Assembly: GCA_016935665.1 (NCBI GenBank)
Contig: JAFGQN010000052.1
Span: 1-52,115 of the forward strand
Origin: Deltaproteobacteria bacterium
GTDB taxonomy: Bacteria; Myxococcota_A; Polyangia; JAAYKL01
Direction of reading: 5' to 3'
Length of the DNA: 52,115 nucleotides
Each line of letters opens with the position of its first letter. The stretch's first letter is position 1. Below the pieces are notes generated by a model that did no database searches, had not been told where the DNA came from, and saw only the letters and a list, made by a program, of their open reading frames with translations. The translations under genes and the position numbers were made by a program. Positions 26,113-34,626 of this stretch are shown in pieces.

Positions 26113-27951
26113 TTATTTACGACCGCGATTTCTCACGTGGCCGATAAATGCCTCCAGCATACGGGCGCGATCCTTGTAAGTCGACTGTCTGGCAAACTCC
26201 GCATAGACTTCTTTGATTTTCCCTTCGAGTTTATCGCCCCCCTGAGGCGTCAGTTCATCCAGCGCGCGAATAGCAGAGGACAATGCCACTTTGGATGGGT
26301 TGTTCAAATTGGCAATGAGTGCATCGACCACCTTATCCCGAACGCCTTTGTTGTCGCGGGCAATCCGATGAACACTTACAATGGCACGCTCTACGTTTTT
26401 GTTGGTGTGATCGGCGATGACTTTGAGATAGCAATCCACTTTTTCACCGCATTCCTCACCAAACTTGATCCGATCCTTGTATCCCTCGATGCGTTTCTTC
26501 ATCACTTCACATTCATTGCGAACCTGTTTCTCCTCGTCCGGAGATCCCTCGCCCTGTAACCGTTCTTTCACAATTTTATCGCAATCAATTTTCTTGATTG
26601 CTTTATCCATGGGCTTGAAGAAATCATCACCACACATGAGCGACGCATTGTAAAACAGCTTGTCCCGAAGCGAATCGTCGGCGCCGCCAAGCGCTTTCAA
26701 CATAACGGGACATGCTTTTTGGGGGACGTTCAATAATCCCATCGCGCGGAAATAGCCCACTGCCTCTTCGAGGGGAATGTCCACTTTACCGCCTTTGAAC
26801 TTGATACGATTCACCAATTCATCCATGATTTGGGTCTGACCCAGTTCTGCCAGCGCCACTGCCGCCCAGTTACGACGCATTTGTGCCCAGCCCTCGGCGT
26901 TCTCCATCTGTACCTGCAACTGCAGACTCATCGCTTTTTTGTCCAGGTCATCCGGCTCTATGTGGTTGAATTCGCTCGTGAGGAAATCCACAGCAGAAGG
27001 GGATGCGTAATTGAGCTCGCCAAGGAAAGTGTTGGCCTGCTGAATAAACCACAGTGGATTTTTCATAACCGGATCCATCTGCAACTCTTTTTCATAGGCT
27101 TTGTTAAACGCTTTATCTTCGCCTTTGGCGAACGCAAGAATGGCTTTTACAACCGAATCCCGATTGTGAATCTGCTGCAATGCCGCAAAGGCGATTGTTC
27201 CCAGACCGATTGGCTGACGAATACCCTTTTGTGCAATTCCGCGGATCAGAACCGGAACCGCTTTATCATCGCCGATACGCCCCAGCGCCTTCATGGCTTT
27301 CATGTTCAGTCGAAGTTCCTGCAATGTGTCGGGCGTATCTGTAATAATAATCAGCGCGTCAACCACCTGTCCTTTTTCGGAAGCACTGGGTTGTTCGACA
27401 ATGATGGCTGCAGCCGCAGAGATGAAAGACTGTACAATTTCATTTTCAGACGAGGTGAAGGGGGCGCCCTGCCGGGTATCGCGAGCGCTTTTCACTTTGT
27501 TCCATGCGGCCAGCAACGCCGGAAGCGCCTTGGGGGTTTTCTGTCGCTGCACCGCATTGGCCGCTACGGTGAACATGGCAGAATCTGAAGTGTTTTCCAG
27601 TGTCAAACCTTTAACGAACACATCCACAGCGCGGGGGTCGCGCATTTGCGCCAGCAGCTCAACAATGATCTTTCGGTTGGCCGGGTCTCTGTCGAAATCA
27701 TTGAAAGCCTTGATGAGGCCAGGAACAAACACATCGGTGACTTCTTTGACTTTGGCATTTGTCAAATCGTTTCCGTTTTCCTGCATCGCCTTGCTGAAAA
27801 TATCCTGAATGTTCTTCAGCGCTTTTTCACGCCAGGGACGATCATACAGCATGTCAATATTGTACTGAGGATCTTCTTCATCCCGACAGCCCACAACAAA
27901 AAACGATGTGACCATCACGGTTAGTAACATAAGAATGGGGATGCGCTTCAT
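26113..27951 (-). CDS. HEAT-repeat lipoprotein
   Basis: 612 residues. The signal peptide ends in FFVVGC. The mature protein is almost wholly helical with HEAT-type units carrying the usual Pro-Arg-Ala-Val or Asp-Lys-Ala-Val turns, such as LLAQMRDPRAVDVFVKGL and ALGRIGDDKAVPVLIRGI, up to a final ALDELTPQGGDKLEGKI block. Such proteins act as docking scaffolds; the partner is unknown. Four cysteines sit in the region around residues 460-540. The start at 27951 has AGGTG five bases upstream. Related layouts are common in Myxococcota, which supports the suggested host. Confidence 0.85.
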   Translation of the reverse strand: MKRIPILMLLTVMVTSFFVVGCRDEEDPQYNIDMLYDRPWREKALKNIQDIFSKAMQENGNDLTNAKVKEVTDVFVPGLIKAFNDFDRDPANRKIIVELLAQMRDPRAVDVFVKGLTLENTSDSAMFTVAANAVQRQKTPKALPALLAAWNKVKSARDTRQGAPFTSSENEIVQSFISAAAAIIVEQPSASEKGQVVDALIIITDTPDTLQELRLNMKAMKALGRIGDDKAVPVLIRGIAQKGIRQPIGLGTIAFAALQQIHNRDSVVKAILAFAKGEDKAFNKAYEKELQMDPVMKNPLWFIQQANTFLGELNYASPSAVDFLTSEFNHIEPDDLDKKAMSLQLQVQMENAEGWAQMRRNWAAVALAELGQTQIMDELVNRIKFKGGKVDIPLEEAVGYFRAMGLLNVPQKACPVMLKALGGADDSLRDKLFYNASLMCGDDFFKPMDKAIKKIDCDKIVKERLQGEGSPDEEKQVRNECEVMKKRIEGYKDRIKFGEECGEKVDCYLKVIADHTNKNVERAIVSVHRIARDNKGVRDKVVDALIANLNNPSKVALSSAIRALDELTPQGGDKLEGKIKEVYAEFARQSTYKDRARMLEAFIGHVRNRGRK

Positions 27952-28243
27952 GAAAACACCTGCGTCTTTCTGCGCAATGCTGCGCGACTTGTTTTCGCTA
28001 CTTTTCAAAATTCCTTAAAAAAAACAGTGGTTTGTCCAAAAATACCGAGGCAGCAGTATAAATAGAACATCTTAGAGTGTCAAGGAACCTAAGGACCGGC
28101 ATTTCAATTATAATGAATTTTAATATCATTACACGAAAAAAAGAGACCTTGTCAATCCGTCCCAATCCAGGATAATGGAACTTAATCATTTGGGGCCAGC
28201 CGTTCGCGGCGCAATAGAACCGCCCCCAACGGAGAGGAAAGAA

Positions 28244-28612
28244 GTGGAACCGAAACAACTTGCTCTGGAAATCGCAAAAGCTGCCCTTGACAAACAGGCA
28301 GAGGCCCTCGAAATAATCAACGTCACAGGAAAATCATCTTATGCCGATTTTATAATCATCTGCTCCGGTCGATCTACCCGACAGGTAGAAGCCATCGTGG
28401 ATGGTGTGCATAGCGAACTCAAGCGACAAAAGGTTCACCCCCTGGGTTTTGAGGGGCGCCAGCACTGCCAATGGGTTCTGGTGGATTTTGGAGATGTGGT
28501 CTTCCATGTGTTCGAAGATACCAAAAGAGGATTTTACGATTTGGAAGGCCTCTGGATCGATGCGGAACGCGTTCCTGCGCCGGATAACAACCCTCCCAAC
28601 CGGGCACAATAG
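28244..28612 (+). CDS. rsfS: Ribosomal silencing factor RsfS
   Basis: 122-residue protein that binds uL14 on the large subunit and blocks subunit joining under starvation. The family core is present: ALEIAKAALDKQAEALEIINV, SYADFIIICSGRSTRQVEAI, GRQHCQWVLVDFGDVVFHVF and FYDLEGLWIDA. I chose the GTG at 28244 because AGAGGA lies six bases before it and the resulting length fits the family; an ATG at 28175 would add 23 residues with no ribosome site. It is followed by rlmH after three bases, a common pairing. Confidence 0.92.
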   Translation: MEPKQLALEIAKAALDKQAEALEIINVTGKSSYADFIIICSGRSTRQVEAIVDGVHSELKRQKVHPLGFEGRQHCQWVLVDFGDVVFHVFEDTKRGFYDLEGLWIDAERVPAPDNNPPNRAQ

Positions 28613-28615
28613 TCG

Positions 28616-29056
28616 GTGATTTTTCATATCCTGAGTGAAGGCCGGGAAAAAGCAGATCCAACCGCTCCCCTTGTTGCGGATTACGTATCTCGCATTCACA
28701 GGTTTTTTCCAATTACAGATACGGTTACTCGTCCCGGCGCCAAACAGGGACTGGAAGAAAAAGCGCGTCAGATATGTAGCCGAGGCCTCCTGCCCATCGC
28801 GCTCGACGAAAGGGGCCGGGAATTTACCTCTGTCGGCTTTTCGCACCAGCTGATAAGATGGATGCAGCACTGTCCCCAGGGACTGCTTTTCATTATCGGC
28901 GGCGCCGAAGGGCTTACGCCTCCATTGAGAGCGATGGCTTCGTGCACCATCGCTTTGTCAAAAATGACATTGCCTCACCGCTTTGCAAGACTCATCCTCA
29001 CCGAACAGATTTACCGCGCCATTTGCATAGAAAAAAATATGCCGTATCACAAATAA
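28616..29056 (+). CDS. rlmH: 23S rRNA pseudouridine-1915 N3-methyltransferase RlmH
   Basis: 146-residue SPOUT methyltransferase acting on helix 69 of 23S rRNA in the 70S ribosome. The C-terminal knot is clear: LLFIIGGAEGLTP, then LSKMTLPHRFARLILTEQIYRAICIEKNMPYHK, which is the family signature. ALDERGREFTSVGFS is the other conserved block. The start is GTG three bases after the rsfS stop, without its own ribosome binding site, so it depends on coupled translation. Confidence 0.94.
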   Translation: MIFHILSEGREKADPTAPLVADYVSRIHRFFPITDTVTRPGAKQGLEEKARQICSRGLLPIALDERGREFTSVGFSHQLIRWMQHCPQGLLFIIGGAEGLTPPLRAMASCTIALSKMTLPHRFARLILTEQIYRAICIEKNMPYHK

Positions 29057-29135
29057 ATCACACCGCAATATTTTCTTAAATTGACGCTATTTTAATTCTG
29101 GAAAAAATTTTTTTTTGGTTGCATACTCCATCTTT

Positions 29136-29363
29136 ATGGACATAGAAAAACGCACATGGATGATTCGTTCCAATAAAGGCGAAACATGGGGACCATTTCC
29201 CGAACATGAATTTCAGGAAAAATTGCGAGCCGGAGAATTCCCTTACTACTACTCGCTCAAAAGCAACCAAATGAAAAACTGGCAACCGCTATTGGAAGTG
29301 GTGAGCACCGACGAAACCTTCCGCCGCGCATCAACTATTCCGCCATCTTCGGACAGTGAGTAG
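29136..29363 (+). CDS. Small GYF_2-like domain protein
   Basis: 75 residues. The pattern TWMIRSNKGETWGPFPEHEFQEKLRAGEF followed by NWQPLLEVV has the Trp, Gly-Pro and spaced hydrophobic positions of GYF_2-type domains, which bind peptides in multidomain bacterial proteins. Here the domain stands alone with a short Ser-rich tail. The ATG at 29136 is preferred to a TTG at 29115, as only the former keeps the domain's usual N-terminus. It lies between rlmH and the MBL-fold gene on the same strand. Confidence 0.6.
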   Translation: MDIEKRTWMIRSNKGETWGPFPEHEFQEKLRAGEFPYYYSLKSNQMKNWQPLLEVVSTDETFRRASTIPPSSDSE

Positions 29364-29394
29364 CGCTGTCGTTCATACAAAATAGCGTGACGAC

Positions 29395-30228
29395 GTGTTA
29401 AAAATCCACACTCTCTGCGAAAACACTGCCGGTTTCGGGTTTCTTGCGGAACATGGGTTTTCCATACATGTGTCATTCCGGGATACGCGCTTCTGGCTCG
29501 ATACTGGATTTACAAATGTAGCTAAAAAAAATGCGCAGCGTTACAACACAGACTTCCGGAACCCGGATGCAATCATTCTCAGTCATGGACATGTAGATCA
29601 TACCGGTGGACTGAACGAGATTTTACGCCACACAGGTCCCACCCGGGTGCTCGCCCATCCCGAAATATTTCAACGAAGATTCACCACGCGACATAACAAT
29701 GCAATGCGTGATATAGGGATACCCTTTTCACAATCTCAACTTGAATCCGCTGGCGCCAATTTTCAATTTGTTACAGAACCGTTTACCTTGGCCACGGGAA
29801 TTATTACCAGTGGCGAAGTTCCCATGCACACCCCTTTCGAACGCATCGATGAAGGCCTGTGCATTTTGTCCGACAATGGCCCGATTCCAGACCCGCTTGC
29901 GGATGATCTGTCTGTGGCCCTTCAAACTGACAGTGGACTGTTTATACTTGTGGGCTGTGCCCATCGCGGCATAGTGAATATCGTTTCGCATTTTCAAAAA
30001 CTTACCGGTGAAAATCGCGTGTATGCCATATTGGGTGGACTCCATCTAAGCCGGGCCAGTGATTCCCACATATCCCGTGTCATCTCCTTTCTAAAGGAGA
30101 CAGGAATACAAAAGCTGGCATGTTCCCATTGCACAGGATTTCATGCTTCCGCTCAACTGGCGTCCGCTTTTGGCAACGACTTTATTTTGAACCATTCCGG
30201 AAAAAAACTTGTTTTTAATCTGCACTAG
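29395..30228 (+). CDS. MBL-fold metal-dependent hydrolase
   Basis: 277-residue cytoplasmic protein of the metallo-beta-lactamase fold. The metal motif SHGHVDHTGG, a second block LVGCAHRGIVNIV and GGLHLS near the end match the subgroup often annotated as dihydropterin ribofuranosyl-aminobenzene phosphate synthase, though the true reaction is unknown in most bacteria. The start is GTG at 29395 with no obvious ribosome site, 31 bases after the GYF-like gene. Alternative in-frame starts would remove the first strand of the fold. Confidence 0.85.
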   Translation: MLKIHTLCENTAGFGFLAEHGFSIHVSFRDTRFWLDTGFTNVAKKNAQRYNTDFRNPDAIILSHGHVDHTGGLNEILRHTGPTRVLAHPEIFQRRFTTRHNNAMRDIGIPFSQSQLESAGANFQFVTEPFTLATGIITSGEVPMHTPFERIDEGLCILSDNGPIPDPLADDLSVALQTDSGLFILVGCAHRGIVNIVSHFQKLTGENRVYAILGGLHLSRASDSHISRVISFLKETGIQKLACSHCTGFHASAQLASAFGNDFILNHSGKKLVFNLH

Positions 30229-30507
30229 AAAATTCAAATTTCTTCACCAAGGGTAACTCATCAAAAATAAAAGACTTTTTAAAAGCATTCCTCTTATGAA
30301 TGTTCAAAAAACATCTGAATAATGTCACTTTTTTCGAGATGCATTCCCAAAAATCCTATAACCGTTTATAAAAAGTTTTGAACTGTTCCTGTCGTGGTGT
30401 CAGGTCAACACAATGTCACTGCCAATCGAATGGTTCAACCAGACGAACGTCCCAACCTGTCTTAGGCAGAATTAATTCTTCTCTTATCGCTACGAAAGGA
30501 GCGTATT

Positions 30508-32895
30508 ATGCGTTTTGGAAAATTTGATGATGATAATAAAGAATATGTGATTGAAAGACCTGATACTCCACGTCCGTGGAGCAATTATATTGGGAACACC
30601 ATTTATGGGGGCATTGTCACCAACAATGCGGCAGGATACTCATTTTATCGCTCGGCCGGTCAGGGACGGCATACGCGATTTCTGTTTGCTGCCCTGCAGG
30701 GAAATTATGCAGGCAAATACGTATACCTCCATGACGCAGAAACCGGGGACTACTGGTCCAATTCCTGGCATCCGGTTGGCAAACCATTGAATGAATTTAA
30801 AGGTGAATGTCGGCACGGCGCGGGGTATTCCATTATCTCAGGCGAATACAGCGGCATCGCCTCCAGCGTCACGTATTTCGCGCCACTTTCCGCTACATAC
30901 GAAGTATGGAAAATCAGAGTCACCAACAATTCCGACAAGGCGCGCAAGATTCGCGTATTTCCGCTGGTGGAATTTGGATGCAACTGGAACGCACTCGATG
31001 ATCAGGCCAACCTGCAGTACACCCAGTACATTGTTAAAGCCGAGATGGTGGATGGCATGATTGATATGGGCAGTAACGTCAACATGCCCGAAGATCCCGA
31101 ACATTTTGAAAATAAAGATCAGTCACGTCACCTTTTTATGGGTCTGACCGGCGCCACTGCGGCTGGCTACGATACGCAACTGGAGGAGTTTTTCGGCCCC
31201 TATGGAAACTATGGAAAACCCGATTCCGTGGTAAAAGGCGAATGCAAAAACTCACTGGCCACCGGTGATATGCCCTGTGGTGCATATCAAATCAACGTGG
31301 ACCTCGCCCCCAAAGAGACGAAAGAATTTGCTGTATTGATGGGAATTGGCAAGGCCGGTGTTGAAGGCAAAGCGGCCTGCGACGCCATGAGCAGCATCGA
31401 AAAAGTGAATGACGCCATCGAAAAGGTGAAAGAATTCAACCGGGCCTGCCTCGATAACTTCACGGTCCAAAGTCCCGACGGTATCTTTAACAGCATGATG
31501 AACATGTGGAGTCCCTACAACTGCATGATGACCTTCTACTGGTCGCGCACCGCCAGCATGATTTACGCCGGCGAACGCGACGGTCTCGGATTCCGCGATT
31601 CGCTGCAAGACATGCTGGGCGCCATGGCGCTTGATTCAGACGAAGCCGGCAAACGCATTGAACTGCTGCTCACCGGTCAATTGGCCAACGGCGGCGCCAT
31701 GCCGGTTGTTAAGCCGTATGCTCACCGCCCCGGTCACGAAAAAGAGCCGCCTCATTATCGCGCCGACGACTGCATGTGGTTCTTCAATGCCATTCCCCAA
31801 TATGTAAAGGAAACCGGTAAAATCGATTTTTATAAAAAAGTATTGCCATTCGCAGACAAGGGCGAAGCCACGGTGCTTGGCCATTTACGCAAGGCGATTC
31901 AATTCAATCTGGATCGACTGGGCGCACATGGCCTCCCCTGCGGTCTGCACGCAGACTGGAATGACTGTCTGCGACTGGGCGAAAAGGGTGAGACCACATT
32001 TGTGGCGTTTCAGCTGCGTTATGCCTTTAAGGAATACATCGCCATTTCGGAGATGCTGGGTGAAACCGCGGAAGTCGCCTGGGCGACCCCCCTGCTCGAA
32101 GAATACGACAAAACCCTCGACAAACATGTTTGGGATGGAGAGTGGTACCTGCGCGCCTATCGGTACGATGGCCTGAAATTTGGTTCCAAAGAAAACGAAG
32201 AAGGTTCCATCTTCATGAACCCGCAGGCATGGGCGGTGATCAGTGGTCATGCTCAGGGAGAAAAGGCCGCCAAATGCATCGATTCACTCGATAAACAATT
32301 GGCCACGGAATACGGCGTCATGCTATGCGCGCCCCCATTCGTCAATACCGATCCCAATGTGGTCCTGGCAGTACTGTTTAATCCAGGTTCCAAAGAAAAT
32401 GCCGCAATGTTTAACCACACCCAGGGTTGGGCCGTAATGAGCCAGGCGATTCTTGGCAACAACGACAAGGCCTGGGCGTATCTCAAAGCCGCACTACCCG
32501 GCTTCTACAACGACATCGCCGAGATTCGCGAGACAGAACCCTACGTGGTGGCTCAAACCACATTTTCCAAATTCAATCCTAAATTTGGCGCCAGCCGCGT
32601 TTCGTGGCTGTCCGGCGCCGCCACGTGGAACTACCATGCTGCGACTCAGTACGTCCTGGGCATCCAGCCCGACTACAATGGTTTGAGGTTGGTCCCCTGT
32701 CTGCCGTCCCATTGGCCGGAAGTGACTGTGAAACGCAAATTCCGTGGAAAATCGTTTGACATCACCATTAAAAACGGCGGAGCAAAGGGCAGTTTGGTAA
32801 AACAGCTTATCGTCAACGGCGAGACCATCGAAGGGAATCTCATTCCCGTAGATAAATTCAAGGATACCAACACCGTTGAGGTAAGTGTAGGATAA
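30508..32895 (+). CDS. GH94 disaccharide phosphorylase (cellobiose phosphorylase type)
   Basis: 795-residue cytoplasmic enzyme without a signal peptide. It begins MRFGKFDDDNKEYVI and continues with RPWSNYIGN and GGYSFYRSA-like AAGYSFYRS, the N-terminal beta-sandwich of cellobiose phosphorylases. The (alpha/alpha)6 domain has GFRDSLQDMLG and the catalytic HADWNDCLRL, with Asp483 as probable general acid, then WLSGAATWNYHAATQYVLGIQPDYNGL and the C-terminal beta domain. It should split a beta-glucosyl disaccharide with phosphate to glucose 1-phosphate and a sugar. Cellobiose is the closest guess; laminaribiose is possible given the GH128 gene nearby. GAAAGGAG lies six bases before the ATG. Confidence 0.9.
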   Translation: MRFGKFDDDNKEYVIERPDTPRPWSNYIGNTIYGGIVTNNAAGYSFYRSAGQGRHTRFLFAALQGNYAGKYVYLHDAETGDYWSNSWHPVGKPLNEFKGECRHGAGYSIISGEYSGIASSVTYFAPLSATYEVWKIRVTNNSDKARKIRVFPLVEFGCNWNALDDQANLQYTQYIVKAEMVDGMIDMGSNVNMPEDPEHFENKDQSRHLFMGLTGATAAGYDTQLEEFFGPYGNYGKPDSVVKGECKNSLATGDMPCGAYQINVDLAPKETKEFAVLMGIGKAGVEGKAACDAMSSIEKVNDAIEKVKEFNRACLDNFTVQSPDGIFNSMMNMWSPYNCMMTFYWSRTASMIYAGERDGLGFRDSLQDMLGAMALDSDEAGKRIELLLTGQLANGGAMPVVKPYAHRPGHEKEPPHYRADDCMWFFNAIPQYVKETGKIDFYKKVLPFADKGEATVLGHLRKAIQFNLDRLGAHGLPCGLHADWNDCLRLGEKGETTFVAFQLRYAFKEYIAISEMLGETAEVAWATPLLEEYDKTLDKHVWDGEWYLRAYRYDGLKFGSKENEEGSIFMNPQAWAVISGHAQGEKAAKCIDSLDKQLATEYGVMLCAPPFVNTDPNVVLAVLFNPGSKENAAMFNHTQGWAVMSQAILGNNDKAWAYLKAALPGFYNDIAEIRETEPYVVAQTTFSKFNPKFGASRVSWLSGAATWNYHAATQYVLGIQPDYNGLRLVPCLPSHWPEVTVKRKFRGKSFDITIKNGGAKGSLVKQLIVNGETIEGNLIPVDKFKDTNTVEVSVG

Positions 32896-33122
32896 ACCTT
32901 CCCCGTCTTCCTTTCATTTTCGACCAACTCAATTCCATGCTTTTATTCGGTGCTGACGTCATACAGCCTGCAACGCATTTTTCTTTTTGAATCGGCTATC
33001 GTCAAAGCCCACAAAAACAGTATCAATAAAAATTTCCATCAAAACTTGAATGCTAGTCATTCGTTCCGTATATTTAGAACGAACCAAATTTGAACGACTG
33101 TCCCGCGAGGAGAATGATTGAC

Positions 33123-33650
33123 ATGGCATCTGAAAAATCCAGAGTTCAGGATTTAATGGTTCAATTGACACGAGTTCCCGAGCTGATTGAATCACCGTCC
33201 AATTGCGTAAACGACCTTGCCCTGCTTCCGTTTTGCAAGGCGACCAAAACAACCACACCCTCTCGTAAAACAAGCAGCACCCGACGCGCCAGTGCTGTTT
33301 CAGCGTTCAGACAAAAGAAGCAGGACCTGAAGCTGGATCTCGGCGTGTTAAACCCAAACAGCTCTCACAATTTTTTTAAGGATTTTTCCCATGAACTGGA
33401 TGCAGATGGAATATTTGCCGCCACAGGCGAAATTCATCCAGTAGGAACATCTGTCTCTATTTCTTTTGAAATCCCGGGGCATCGAAAGGTGCATACCCGT
33501 GGTGTGGTTCGCTATACAAGGGACATTGTCCCTCATGAACCCTCTTCAACCCAATCTTGCGGCATGGGTATTTCATTTACCTATCTGGAAAAAGACGACA
33601 AAGCGGCCATTGAAGATTATCAAAAAAAAAGGAAACCGTTCCATTTATGA
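33123..33650 (+). CDS. PilZ-like domain protein, degenerate c-di-GMP site
   Basis: 175 residues. The C-terminal 100 residues have the beta-barrel pattern of Myxococcus-type PilZ proteins: LDADGIFAATGEIHPVGTSVSISFEIPGHRKVHTRGVVRYTRD, then GMGISFTYLEKDDKAAIEDY. The arginine motif that normally precedes the barrel is missing; FKDFSHEL stands in its place, so c-di-GMP binding is doubtful. The N-terminal part is basic and Ser/Thr-rich. Of two nearby ATGs, 33123 has the better spacing from GAGGAG. It could still link to pilus or surface control by protein contact. Confidence 0.75.
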   Translation: MASEKSRVQDLMVQLTRVPELIESPSNCVNDLALLPFCKATKTTTPSRKTSSTRRASAVSAFRQKKQDLKLDLGVLNPNSSHNFFKDFSHELDADGIFAATGEIHPVGTSVSISFEIPGHRKVHTRGVVRYTRDIVPHEPSSTQSCGMGISFTYLEKDDKAAIEDYQKKRKPFHL

Positions 33651-33944
33651 CGCCACCATTTCCAGCCATCGCGGCCAATCGATTTTTGTACTAATCCCTC
33701 AAAATACGGCCCCGGAATTGAAAGAGTGTCCAAGGAGCCGCAATCGACATCTACTGAACATATGAATAGATCACAATGCGTCCTATTGATAATCTTCTTT
33801 TTTTGTGGGAAAAAACCGCGAAAAAATGCATATTCTCTCTATCTTTTTTGATGAATTCTCTTGCATTGGGGAGAATCCACGACTATGGTGCAACCTCTCT
33901 TTTAAGGAGAAACAATTTATATCAGTTTTATGGAGGATTACAGA

Positions 33945-34277
33945 ATGCACATGGATGAGGGTTTTGACGCCAAAAACAGGGACAACGAGCTTGACGGCGA
34001 TTTCGCACATGATGATGACCACTATCATGAGGATCGTCGCAAGCCAAAACGCAACACCGTAGGTGAAGCAGTTCTTTGTCGTCCTCTCGAAGTGACGGTA
34101 CGCGACAATCGTGTAGAGCAGGCTATTCGCCAACTCAAAAACCGTCTTGCGCGCGAAGGAATTCTGCGGGAACTGAAAAACCGTCGGCACTATTTCAAAC
34201 CAAGCGAGCTGAAAAGAATCAAACGACGCGAAGCTGCCCGACGCAGAAGAAAACAGACTCGGCAGAGAATTAAATAG
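33945..34277 (+). CDS. rpsU: Ribosomal protein bS21 with acidic N-terminal extension
   Basis: 110 residues. The C-terminal 65 are bS21: LEVTVRDNRVEQAIRQLKNRLAREGILRELKNRRHYFKPSELKRIKRREAARRRRK. This protein sits at the mRNA exit region of the small subunit. The first 45 residues are extra, rich in Asp and His (HDDD-HYHED-like) and unlike bS21 elsewhere, which is usually about 60-75 residues long. The start at 33945 is fixed by GGAGG eight bases upstream; an ATG at 33930 lies within that site. Convergent with the symporter gene. Confidence 0.88.
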   Translation: MHMDEGFDAKNRDNELDGDFAHDDDHYHEDRRKPKRNTVGEAVLCRPLEVTVRDNRVEQAIRQLKNRLAREGILRELKNRRHYFKPSELKRIKRREAARRRRKQTRQRIK

Positions 34278-34626
34278 TACAACGCTGAGTGATTGTTATT
34301 CCGATATTGCCTCGGATATACTCCACAGATCCGTCTGATGCACGCAGTTCCTCCGCGCTGTATCATTCTTTTTTTACATCCACATTGAGTCATTGAGTTC
34401 GCCTTCGTGTTTACACGAACTCTGTATTGCTCCGTCATCGGACCACGGTTCCAAAAGTCGCAATTAATCGAAACGCATTACGGATGGGTAGTTTTTCTGC
34501 CGCTACCAGTTTTCGGCCCGGGATAAAGCCCGGTCCCTGACTACTTTCTTTGGGTGGAGCGACTACCTTGTGATGTCCCTGGTTATGCCGAGGGAAACAG
34601 ATATGATGCCAGAAGAAGGAGGTAAC
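34278..34626. other. Convergent intergenic region with hairpins
   Basis: No gene seen. It separates rpsU (plus) from the symporter gene (minus). TTCGTGT/ACACGAA at 34404-34419, extended by GAG/CTC, and a GC-rich hairpin GGCCCGGG/CCCGGTCC at 34515-34536 (one mismatch) are candidates for transcript ends of both genes, though neither has a T run. Confidence 0.4.
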
